From positions 1-7,365 of the forward strand of contig JAFAEC010000069.1 of assembly GCA_023424215.1 (NCBI GenBank): 7,365 nucleotides of DNA, read 5' to 3'. The first letter of the stretch is position 1; every line of letters begins with the position of its first letter. Shown piece after piece: positions 1 to 5,241 of the stretch. Origin of the DNA: Pseudomonadota bacterium. Lineage in GTDB: Bacteria > Pseudomonadota > Alphaproteobacteria > Caulobacterales > Caulobacteraceae. The position numbers and the translations under genes were made by a program. The notes beneath the pieces are model-generated. The model did not search any database. It worked only from the letters and a program-made list of their open reading frames with translations, and had not been told where the DNA came from.

Positions 1-93
1 GCCGACGCGGGTCAGCCCACGCCCGCGCCGGCCCCGCCTCCGGCTCCGGCCGTCGACGGTCCTCGACCCTATCTGGCGGAGCCGCCCCGATGA
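1..93 (+). CDS. mrdA: C-terminal tail of penicillin-binding protein 2 (MrdA), 5' truncated by window edge
   Basis: Only the last 30 codons are in the window. Reading in frame from base 1 gives a Pro/Ala-rich tail ending PRPYLAEPPR, with a TGA stop at 91-93. No catalytic domain is visible. The call rests on context: the stop overlaps the rodA start codon in an ATGA (90-93), and mrdA sits directly upstream of rodA in most rod-shaped Proteobacteria. A low-complexity Pro/Ala C-terminal extension is plausible for alphaproteobacterial PBP2. PBP2 is the inner-membrane monofunctional transpeptidase that crosslinks and activates the glycan strands made by RodA during elongation. The 4-nt overlap suggests translational coupling. 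The reading frame is certain; the identity is inferred from the neighbour. Confidence 0.78.
   Translation, partial: ADAGQPTPAPAPPPAPAVDGPRPYLAEPPR
78..81 (+). promoter_or_regulatory. Shine-Dalgarno for rodA
   Basis: GGAG lies 8 nt before the ATG at 90, inside the last codons of mrdA. It supports the start that overlaps the mrdA stop, so rodA is probably translated from the same mRNA by coupled reinitiation. Confidence 0.6.
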
Positions 94-1247
94 CCGCTTC
101 CGCCCTGACCCGCCCCGGCGAGCGCGACCGGCTGTCGACCAAGATCGCCGAGCTCGACTGGCGTCTGATCGGCCTGCTGGCCCTCATCGCCTCCGTCGGC
201 GCGGCCATGCTCTATTCCATCGCCGGCGGCCAGTGGCAGCCGTGGGCGGCCAAGCATCTGCTGCGCTTCGGCGCCCTGCTGGTCGCCATGCTGGCCCTCG
301 CCATGGTGCACCCGAAATGGTGGTTCCGCGCCGCCTATCCGCTGTACGGGGTGCTGCTGCTCCTCGTCCTGATGATCGAGTTCACGCCCCTCGGCTATAC
401 GGCGGGCGGCGCGCGGAACTGGCTGAATCTGGGCTTCATCCGCATCCAGCCGGCCGAGTTCATGAAGATCGGCCTCGTCCTCGCCCTGGCCCGCTGGTAC
501 CACAACCACACCGCCCAGGAGGCGCGCTGGTCGTGGAAGCTGCTGTTCCCGGCCGGCATGATCGGCCTGCCGTTCCTGCTCGTGGCCAAGCAGCCGGATC
601 TGGGCTCGGCCATGATCATCGGCCTGACCGGCGCGGCGGTCATGTTCATGGCCGGCCTCAGCTGGCGGGTCATCGCCGCCGCGGCCGGCGCCGCCGCTGT
701 CGCCATTCCGCCGTTCGTGATGTTCGGCATGCACGAATACCAGCGCAACAGGGTGCTGACCTTCCTCAATCCGGAGGCCGATCCGTCCGGCACGGGCTAC
801 AACATCATCCAGTCCAAGATCGCCCTCGGGTCGGGCGGCCTGCTCGGCAAGGGGTACGGACTGGGCAGCCAGAGCCAGCTGGAATTCCTGCCGGAGCGAC
901 ACACCGACTTCATCTTCTCGACCGTGGCCGAGGAGTTCGGCTTCGTCGGCTCCTTCACCGTGATCGCCTGCTATGTGGCCGCGATCCTCATCGCCCTGCG
1001 CATCGCCTCCCTGGCGCATAGCCACTTCGGCCGGCTCGCCGCCGCCGGCATGACCGCCTTCTTCGGCCTGTTCGTGCTGATCAACGGGGCCATGGTCATG
1101 GGCATGGCCCCGGTCGTGGGCGTTCCCATGCCGCTGCTGTCCTACGGCGGCTCGTCGATGATGACGGTGATGTTCGGCTTCGGCCTGGTCCTGTCGACCC
1201 GGGTCCACCGCTACGCCGAACTGCCCAAGGGGCACGGGTTGTTCTGA
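90..1247 (+). CDS. rodA: RodA, SEDS-family peptidoglycan glycosyltransferase
   Basis: A 385-aa multi-pass inner-membrane protein close to the usual RodA length of about 370-390. It polymerises lipid II into glycan strands for lateral wall growth, working with PBP2. A cytoplasmic N-terminus of about 25 residues precedes the first membrane helix near 27-45. SEDS landmarks are the RNWLNLG segment (109-115), the PAEFMKIG helix start (121-128), KQPDLGSA (167-174), and LEFLPERHTDFIF (264-276). The last holds Asp273, the position equivalent to the essential E. coli FtsW Asp297. The C-terminal family signature runs from Asn332 through GMAPVVGVPMPLLSYGGSS (338-356). The RodA-type end (ST-RVHRY, 369-374) and the neighbouring mrdA tail favour RodA over FtsW. 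The ATG at 90 overlaps the mrdA stop and has a GGAG (78-81) 8 nt upstream. No key residue is missing. Confidence 0.96.
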   Translation: MTASALTRPGERDRLSTKIAELDWRLIGLLALIASVGAAMLYSIAGGQWQPWAAKHLLRFGALLVAMLALAMVHPKWWFRAAYPLYGVLLLLVLMIEFTPLGYTAGGARNWLNLGFIRIQPAEFMKIGLVLALARWYHNHTAQEARWSWKLLFPAGMIGLPFLLVAKQPDLGSAMIIGLTGAAVMFMAGLSWRVIAAAAGAAAVAIPPFVMFGMHEYQRNRVLTFLNPEADPSGTGYNIIQSKIALGSGGLLGKGYGLGSQSQLEFLPERHTDFIFSTVAEEFGFVGSFTVIACYVAAILIALRIASLAHSHFGRLAAAGMTAFFGLFVLINGAMVMGMAPVVGVPMPLLSYGGSSMMTVMFGFGLVLSTRVHRYAELPKGHGLF

Positions 1248-1264
1248 TCGGGCCCCTCGCGCGT

Positions 1265-1270
1265 TAGGGT
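1265..1270 (+). promoter_or_regulatory. Possible -10 element (TAGGGT) and/or ribosome binding site before the DUF6173-like gene
   Basis: TAGGGT ends 5 nt before the ATG at 1276. It can be read two ways. The AGGG can be a Shine-Dalgarno with 6-nt spacing, or the hexamer can be the -10 box of a leaderless transcript starting at the ATG. A TTCTGA at 1242-1247 (17-nt spacer, overlapping the rodA stop) is a poor -35. The sequence cannot separate the two readings. Confidence 0.35.
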
Positions 1271-1275
1271 CCGGC

Positions 1276-1734
1276 ATGACCGACGCCAAGCCCGATTCCG
1301 CCCCGCCGAAGTTCGTTCCCGACTGGGGCGACCAGCCCTGTCCCAAGCCCATGCTGCCGGCCGCCTCGCCCGAGCGGAAGGCCGCCCTCATCGAGGGCGT
1401 GCGCATGCGCGAGAACCCCGCCGAGTGGGCTTTCGTGCGGCTCTCGAAGCTGATCGAGGACTTCGAGAAGAGCCTCGACAAGGACGAGGAGGTCGCCGCC
1501 CACATCGTCGGCGTGCCCGGCGACGGCACCATGCAGATCGAGGACGTCGGCTTCTGGGGCCCGGACTTCATCCTCTTCACCGGCAAGAACCCGGACGGTC
1601 GCCCGGTCCGCCTCATCCAGCATTACGCCCAGATCAACGTGCTGCTGAACGCGCGCAAGAAGCCGGAGGAGCGCGAGGCCCGCCGCATCGGCTTCCAGCT
1701 CTCGGAAATGGTCCGCAGCACCAATCCGAAGTAG
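1276..1734 (+). CDS. DUF6173-like small cytoplasmic protein, function unknown
   Basis: A 152-aa soluble protein with no signal peptide or membrane segment. Residues 1-35 are Pro-rich and look disordered. The conserved-looking core starts at RENPAEWAFVRL (45-56), followed by an acidic helix (IEDFEKSLDKDEEV, 60-73). Next come a beta-rich stretch IEDVGFWGPDFILFTG (88-103), PVRLIQHYAQINVLL (110-124), and a charged C-terminal helix. This order (ENPAEW, then the GFWGPD and RLIQH strands) is what I recall for DUF6173 proteins of Alphaproteobacteria; the family name is from memory. No catalytic motif is apparent. It begins 28 nt after rodA. AGGG at 1266-1269 sits 6 nt before the ATG, and the same bases fit a -10-like TAGGGT for a leaderless start. 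It may therefore be co-transcribed with rodA or have its own promoter. Function is not assignable. Confidence 0.85.
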   Translation: MTDAKPDSAPPKFVPDWGDQPCPKPMLPAASPERKAALIEGVRMRENPAEWAFVRLSKLIEDFEKSLDKDEEVAAHIVGVPGDGTMQIEDVGFWGPDFILFTGKNPDGRPVRLIQHYAQINVLLNARKKPEEREARRIGFQLSEMVRSTNPK

Positions 1735-1787
1735 CCCCGGGGCCGGACAGCGGAGCCTTCGCCCGGTCCTGAAGACGCTGGGGCTTT
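1733..1787 (+). terminator. Weak terminator-like structure after the DUF6173-like gene
   Basis: AGCCCC (1733-1738, overlapping the TAG stop) can pair with GGGGCT (1780-1785), followed by only three T residues (1785-1787). The 41-nt interior could form a minor GGAC/GTCC stem (1745-1748 with 1766-1769). A perfect 10-bp palindrome GCCCCGGGGC (1734-1743) would compete with this fold. The stem is long-range and the T-tract is minimal, so this is a low-confidence call. The large inverted repeat that follows is a better candidate for ending transcription here. Confidence 0.22.
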
Positions 1788-1802
1788 AACGGCCCACGGC
1801 CC

Positions 1803-1942
1803 GCGCCGCCCCCTCCACCGCGCTTCGCGCGGTCCCCCTCCCCACGGCGTGGGGAGGTGAGGCGAGCGCGCCGGACTCACCTCCCCATGAGCTGAGGCGA
1901 ATGGGGAGGACAGATCGCGAAGCGATCAGGAGGGGGCGGCGC
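1803..1942. repeat. Composite inverted repeat (two ~60-bp arms) between convergent genes
   Basis: Left arm 1803-1861 and right arm 1876-1942 are reverse-complement copies of one three-part module, separated by a 14-nt centre (1862-1875). The outer 14 bp match exactly (GCGCCGCCCCCTCC at 1803-1816 against 1929-1942). The inner 12 bp also match exactly (TGGGGAGGTGAG at 1850-1861 against CTCACCTCCCCA at 1876-1887). Each arm carries two hairpins: one with a 3-base TTC loop (1817-1833; 1913-1927 read on the other strand), and one with a CCTCCCCA/TGGGGAGG stem (1837-1857; 1880-1909). It fills most of the gap between the 3' ends of the DUF6173-like gene and pip, so it could stop transcription from both sides or protect 3' ends. 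It encodes no plausible protein. It looks like a dispersed palindromic repeat of the REP/MITE type; copy number cannot be judged from one window. Confidence 0.85.
1837..1857. repeat. 9-bp GC-rich hairpin in left arm of the composite repeat
   Basis: CCTCCCCAC (1837-1845) pairs perfectly with GTGGGGAGG (1849-1857) around a GGC loop. The right arm carries the matching hairpin CCTCCCCAT (1880-1888) / ATGGGGAGG (1901-1909), but with a 12-nt loop. The two arms therefore share the stem and differ in the loop. Confidence 0.75.
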
Positions 1943-1986
1943 AGTCGGCCGGAGCAGACGCCTCAACCCGCCGCCTGACGACCCGG

Positions 1987-2961
1987 CTACAGCGACGCCG
2001 CCCAGTCCGTGCCGCGCACGAGGCTGTCGATGATGCCGGGCTCGCTCGAGGCGTGGCCGGCGTCGCCGATGACGTCCAGCTTCGCCTCCGGCCACGCCCG
2101 GTGCAGGGCCCAGGCGCTGGTCATCGGCGTGACCACGTCGAAGCGGCCCTGGGCGATCCAGCACGGGATGTGGCGGATGCGGCCGACGTTCTTGAGCAGC
2201 CAGCCTTCCTCGGGGAAGAAGCCGCCGTTGACGAAGTACCAGCATTCGATCCGGGCGAAGGCGACGGCGAAGTCCGGCTCGGCGAACTTGTCCGGGCGGG
2301 CCGACGGGCCCCGGACGCTGACGGTTTCGCCCTCCCAGCTCGACCAGGCCACGGCGCAGCGCTCGCGCTCGGCGCGGTCGTCGCCGGTCAGGCGCTTGTA
2401 GTAGGCGCCCATCAGGTCGTGGCGTTCGTCCTCCGGGATCGGGGCGATGAACCGCTCCCAGGCGTCCGGGAAGATGTGCGAGGCGCCGTCCTGGTAGAAC
2501 CAGCGCAGCTCCGGCCGGGTCAGCAGGAAGATGCCGCGCAGCACCAGGGCGGAGACCCGCTCCGGATGGGTGATGGCGTAGGCCAGCGACAGGGTGGAGC
2601 CCCAGCTGCCGCCGAACACCACCCACTTGTCGATGCCCAGAAGCTCGCGCAGCCGCTCGATGTCCTCGATCAGGGTCCAGGTGGTGTTGTCCTCCAGCGA
2701 GGCGTTCGGCCGGCTCTTGCCGCAGCCGCGCTGGTCGAACAGGACGATGCGGTACTTCGCCGGATCGAAATAGCGCCGCATTCCCGGGTTGACCGCGCCG
2801 CCGGGGCCGCCGTGCAGCACCACCACGGGGAGGCCCTGCGGATTGCCGCATTCCTCGTACCAGACCTCGTGCACGCCGCCGGTCTGCAGATAGCCGGTGG
2901 CGTAGGGCTCGATTTCGGGGAACAGGTCGCGGCGCGGGGCTTCAGGCGCGGGGAAGGCCAT
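1987..2961 (-). CDS. pip: Prolyl aminopeptidase (proline iminopeptidase), peptidase family S33
   Basis: A 324-aa alpha/beta hydrolase, the normal length for the bacterial enzyme. It removes N-terminal proline from peptides in the cytoplasm. Visible features are an N-terminal PEIEPYATGYLQ entry (15-26), the oxyanion-hole motif HGGPGG (50-55), DQRGCGKS (76-83), and the nucleophile elbow GGSWGS with Ser119. The charge-relay residues are Asp275 in GRFDVVTP and His303 in DAGHASSE. Residues matching the amino-terminus-binding set of the Serratia enzyme are present: Arg142 (VLRGIF), Glu210 (SSWEG) and Glu239 (RIECWY). The frame stays open upstream to 3189, but MAFPAPEAPRRDLF at 2961 is the family-like start. 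It has a weak AAAGA (2972-2976) 10 nt upstream and avoids overlap with DUF423. It lies 23 nt downstream of the DUF423 gene, probably in one operon. Confidence 0.95.
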   Translation of the reverse strand: MAFPAPEAPRRDLFPEIEPYATGYLQTGGVHEVWYEECGNPQGLPVVVLHGGPGGAVNPGMRRYFDPAKYRIVLFDQRGCGKSRPNASLEDNTTWTLIEDIERLRELLGIDKWVVFGGSWGSTLSLAYAITHPERVSALVLRGIFLLTRPELRWFYQDGASHIFPDAWERFIAPIPEDERHDLMGAYYKRLTGDDRAERERCAVAWSSWEGETVSVRGPSARPDKFAEPDFAVAFARIECWYFVNGGFFPEEGWLLKNVGRIRHIPCWIAQGRFDVVTPMTSAWALHRAWPEAKLDVIGDAGHASSEPGIIDSLVRGTDWAASL

Positions 2962-2984
2962 ACTCAATCGGTCTTTCTGCGGGC

Positions 2985-3356
2985 TCAGGCGGAAGGGATT
3001 GTGGGCCGGAATGCGGCAACGGCCAGCAAAAGCCAAGCCGCGATCATCAGGACCCCGCCTATGGGCGCCACGGCTCCCATGAAGGCGAGGCCGAGCAGGC
3101 CGATGGAGGACAGGGCGAGGGCGAAGACCAGTCCGCCGGTCGCCGCCAGCCAGCCGGCCGCGCTCCCGAGCCGGCCGCCCGCCGCCCACAGGGCGCAGAC
3201 CAGGGCCAGCAGGGCGTGGGCCAGCTGGTAGTGCGCGCCGGTGGTCAGCAGGGTCTTCACGACCGGCCCCGCGCCGTGCGCGGCGAAGGCGCCGAGGCCG
3301 ACAGCCACGGCGCCGTTCAGGGCCGCGAAGGCGGCGAGAACGCGATTCCCCCTCAT
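2985..3356 (-). CDS. DUF423 family (YgdD-like) small inner-membrane protein
   Basis: A 123-aa hydrophobic protein with about four membrane helices (roughly 5-25, 43-62, 68-90 and 95-115). Family landmarks are the N-terminal LNGAVAVGLGAFAAHG (13-28), the T-GAHYQLAHALLAL stretch (39-52), and the C-terminal APIGGVLMIAAWLLL (97-111). E. coli YgdD is of similar length and also lacks a known biochemical role; no catalytic residues are evident. The ATG at 3356 has no Shine-Dalgarno. TAGCGT lies 6 nt upstream, which fits a leaderless transcript. The gene is divergent from the MFS transporter and leads a probable two-gene operon with pip. Nothing suggests that this membrane protein and the peptidase act together. 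Confidence 0.92.
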   Translation of the reverse strand: MRGNRVLAAFAALNGAVAVGLGAFAAHGAGPVVKTLLTTGAHYQLAHALLALVCALWAAGGRLGSAAGWLAATGGLVFALALSSIGLLGLAFMGAVAPIGGVLMIAAWLLLAVAAFRPTIPSA

Positions 3357-3362
3357 CCGGTT

Positions 3363-3398
3363 ACGCTAGCCGACAGAATCCGCCGCGTCTGCTATGCG
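3363..3398. promoter_or_regulatory. Overlapping divergent core promoters for the DUF423 and MFS genes (candidate)
   Basis: The gap between the two divergent genes is only about 50 bp. On the plus strand, CCGACA (3370-3375), a 17-nt spacer and TATGCG (3393-3398) end 7 nt before the ATG at 3406. On the minus strand, CAGACG (3386-3391 reversed), a 17-nt spacer and TAGCGT (3363-3368 reversed) end 6 nt before the ATG at 3356. Both would give nearly or fully leaderless mRNAs, which would explain why neither gene has a Shine-Dalgarno. The two promoters interleave, so RNA polymerase could not occupy both at once. Matches to the -35 consensus are partial (4 of 6 at best). Confidence 0.35.
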
Positions 3399-3405
3399 CG
3401 CCCGA

Positions 3406-4560
3406 ATGAACGCCGCCGCCCGCATGGCTTTGCAGTATGTGTTGCTCTTCGGCGCCACCGGGGTCAGCCTCCCGTTCGCCGGTCTGTGGTTTCGCGCCCA
3501 GGGATTGGGCGGCGCGGAAATCGGGGCCCTGCTGGCGGCGCCGATGCTGGGCAGGGTGGTCACCGGTCCCCTGCTGGCGGTGTGGGCCGACGGCTTCCGC
3601 ACCCGTCGCGCGCCGATCGCCCTGCTCGGCGCGGTCATGGCCGCCGGCTATGCGGGCGCGGGCCTGACCGACGTCTTCGCGGTCCGGGCGGTCTGCTGGT
3701 TCGTCGGGGCGAGCGCCGCGGCGGCCCTGATCCCGCTGTCCGACGTCCTGACGCTTCGGCTCGCCGCCCGCCACGGCTTCACCTTCGCCCTGCCGCGCGG
3801 GTGCGGCTCGGCCGCCTTCGTCGCCGCCAACGTCGGCGTCGGAGCCCTGCTGGTGACGGCCCCGGCCGACCTCGTGGTCGCCTGGGTCACGGCCCTGGGC
3901 CTCGCCATCGCGGTCGCCGGCGTCCTCGTCCTGCCGGCCGAACCGGTCGGGGAGGGGGCGCCCCTGCGGGGCCGCGAGCGCTTCCGGGGCGTGGGCCGGC
4001 TGCTGGTCAACCCCGTCTTCATGACCGCCATCTTCGCCGTCGGCGCCGTCCAGGCCGCCCACGCCTTCCAGTACGCCTTCTCGGCCATCCTCTGGAAGGC
4101 GCAGGGGATCAGCGAAGCCACGATCGGCCAGCTGTGGGCCTTCGGCGTGGTCGTCGAGATCGCTCTCATGTGGCTGTTCGAGCCGTGGCGCCGCCGGGCC
4201 GGCATCGGTCCGTGGGCTCTGCTCGTGGCGGGATGCCTGGCCGCCGTGGCGCGCTGGAGCGCCATGGCCTTCGCGCCGCCGCTGTGGCTGCTGTGGCCGC
4301 TCCAGGCCCTGCACGCCCTGACCTTCGCCGCCACCTTCCTCGCCGGCGTCCAGATCGTCGAGCGGCTCGCTCCCCGCGACGCGCAGACGGCCGCCCAGAC
4401 CCTCTCTTCCGTGCTGTCGGCGGGGATCCTCATCGGCGGCGCCACCGTGGTCTCCGGACCGCTGTACGACCGCTGGGGAGCGGGCGGCTACGGCGCGATG
4501 GCCGTGATGGCCGCGGCCGGTCTGCTGGCGGCCCTCCCGCTGCGGAGGCGGCTGAACTAG
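3406..4560 (+). CDS. MFS transporter, HcaT/LacY-like (MFS_1_like) group
   Basis: A 384-aa protein with about 12 membrane helices, slightly compact for an MFS permease and typical of the HcaT-like group. The N-terminus (MALQYVLLFGATGVSLPFAGLW, 7-28) runs straight into helix 1. A motif-A-like loop LAVWADGFRTRRAP (57-70) joins helices 2 and 3. SDVLTLRLAARHG (112-124) and LPRGCGSAAF (129-138) match the region that reads RLWGS in HcaT-like proteins; here Cys replaces the usual Trp. Helix 10 carries QALHALTFAATFLAG (300-314). The substrate cannot be read from sequence; HcaT relatives are linked to aromatic acids, and others in the group to sugars or nucleosides. Starts at 3394 (388 aa) and 3424 are in frame. 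I prefer 3406 because TATGCG sits 7 nt upstream and no start has a Shine-Dalgarno. Its stop overlaps the stop of the convergent gene. Confidence 0.92.
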   Translation: MNAAARMALQYVLLFGATGVSLPFAGLWFRAQGLGGAEIGALLAAPMLGRVVTGPLLAVWADGFRTRRAPIALLGAVMAAGYAGAGLTDVFAVRAVCWFVGASAAAALIPLSDVLTLRLAARHGFTFALPRGCGSAAFVAANVGVGALLVTAPADLVVAWVTALGLAIAVAGVLVLPAEPVGEGAPLRGRERFRGVGRLLVNPVFMTAIFAVGAVQAAHAFQYAFSAILWKAQGISEATIGQLWAFGVVVEIALMWLFEPWRRRAGIGPWALLVAGCLAAVARWSAMAFAPPLWLLWPLQALHALTFAATFLAGVQIVERLAPRDAQTAAQTLSSVLSAGILIGGATVVSGPLYDRWGAGGYGAMAVMAAAGLLAALPLRRRLN

Positions 4561-5153
4561 ACCGCGCGCGACCGGGGCAGGGGCGAGAGATGCAGGGCCA
4601 TCGCCTGGGCGGCGGCCTTGACCGCCTTCTGCACGGCGGCGTCGGGCGCATCGAGCGGCGCTCTCAACAGCGCGACGGAAGGCGCGTCGGCCTGGTCCGG
4701 CAGCGCGGACAGCACCCGGTAGAGCAGATAGCTGCCGGGATCGGCCTCAGCTTCCGAGGTCGCCTCCGCGGCCAGCCCGGCCTCGCGCAGCGCCTGCACC
4801 ATCTCGGCCGCCGGGGCGGTGGTCCGGACGACGGCGGGCCCGGACTCGTTCAGGCGTCCGCTCCCGTCCAGGGTGCGATTCTCGGCCCGGATCTGCAGGC
4901 GAAAGCCGTCGCCCTGCCGGGTTCGGCCGATGAGCAGAAGAGCCCGGCGCCGGGGGTCGGCAAGTCGCGCGATCAGGGCGTCCGCCAGCGGCTCCGGCGC
5001 GTCCGCCGGCAGCGGGTCGGTCCGGGCGCCCGGCGGACTCCACGGTTCCCCGGACAGATCCTCCACCGGATCCCACGCCTTCTCATCGGAGTCCCAGGCG
5101 CAGATCACGAGGCCCGGCCGGATGTCCGGAGAAGCGTGCGCTACGTCTGCCAT
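4557..5153 (-). CDS. Pyroglutamyl-peptidase-like (C15 fold) protein lacking catalytic residues; probable pseudoenzyme
   Basis: A 198-aa soluble protein. I know no named family for it, but its order of segments follows pyroglutamyl peptidase I. GLVICAWD (14-21) corresponds to the first strand VLLTGFDPF. ALLLIGRTRQGDGFRLQIRAEN (71-92) corresponds to the GQAGGR...ERVAIN region. ESGPAVVRTTAPAAEMVQALREAG (103-126) corresponds to the GPAAYWT-LPIK helix. SYLLYRVL (141-148) and VALLRAP (160-166) correspond to the Cys and His segments, and a C-terminal helix follows. In this alignment Glu81, Cys144 and His168 become Gln87, Gly140 and Arg164, with the Cys-to-His spacing of 24 kept. The only cysteine is Cys18. 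The ATG at 5153 is chosen because GAGGGA lies 7 nt upstream; in-frame ATGs at 5168 and 5243 lack a well-placed site. It follows tipN by 82 nt on the same strand. The homology call is by eye and tentative; the ORF is solid. Confidence 0.8.
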   Translation of the reverse strand: MADVAHASPDIRPGLVICAWDSDEKAWDPVEDLSGEPWSPPGARTDPLPADAPEPLADALIARLADPRRRALLLIGRTRQGDGFRLQIRAENRTLDGSGRLNESGPAVVRTTAPAAEMVQALREAGLAAEATSEAEADPGSYLLYRVLSALPDQADAPSVALLRAPLDAPDAAVQKAVKAAAQAMALHLSPLPRSRAV

Positions 5154-5160
5154 CACCGGA

Positions 5161-5166
5161 TCCCTC
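5161..5166 (-). promoter_or_regulatory. Shine-Dalgarno deciding the start of the C15-like gene
   Basis: GAGGGA on the minus strand lies 7 nt before the ATG at 5153. It is the best ribosome binding site in the region and favours the 198-aa start over longer in-frame starts at 5168 (228-aa frame, residue 26) and 5243. Confidence 0.6.
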
Positions 5167-5226
5167 ATGAAATCGTCACGGTCCTCGCCCGCACCGTGTC
5201 GGCGCCGGCGCTGTGGCGTCAACCCC

Positions 5227-5241
5227 GCCTGACGCTCAGGC
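5227..5241 (-). other. Small perfect hairpin spanning the tipN stop codon
   Basis: GCCTGA (5227-5232) and TCAGGC (5236-5241) form a perfect 6-bp stem with a 3-nt loop. On the minus-strand mRNA the tipN TGA stop (5238-5236) lies in the 5' side of the stem. No T-run follows, so a classical intrinsic terminator is unlikely. It could be a weak attenuator or 3'-end stabiliser between tipN and the downstream gene. Confidence 0.4.

Noticed and set aside
69..1616. Long open frame on the minus strand opposite rodA and the DUF6173-like gene (515 codons)
   Set aside because: It runs antisense across three real genes. Its translation is full of low-complexity His/Gly/Asp/Arg runs typical of GC-rich antisense frames, and it contains no recognisable domain.
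1781..1790. TTTAAC near 1785 as half of a CtrA site (TTAA-N7-TTAA)
   Set aside because: No second TTAA half-site lies at the right distance, and the position between convergent 3' ends is not promoter-like.
1877..2851. 324-codon minus-strand open frame overlapping pip, by coincidence the same length as Pip
   Set aside because: It is in a different frame from the enzyme with intact catalytic motifs, is Arg/Pro-rich, and its 3' end lies in the inverted repeat.
2962..3189. 76-codon N-terminal extension of the pip frame up to 3189
   Set aside because: The extension is Arg/Gly-rich, overlaps the DUF423 coding region and has no family similarity. The start at 2961 gives the standard prolyl aminopeptidase N-terminus and length.
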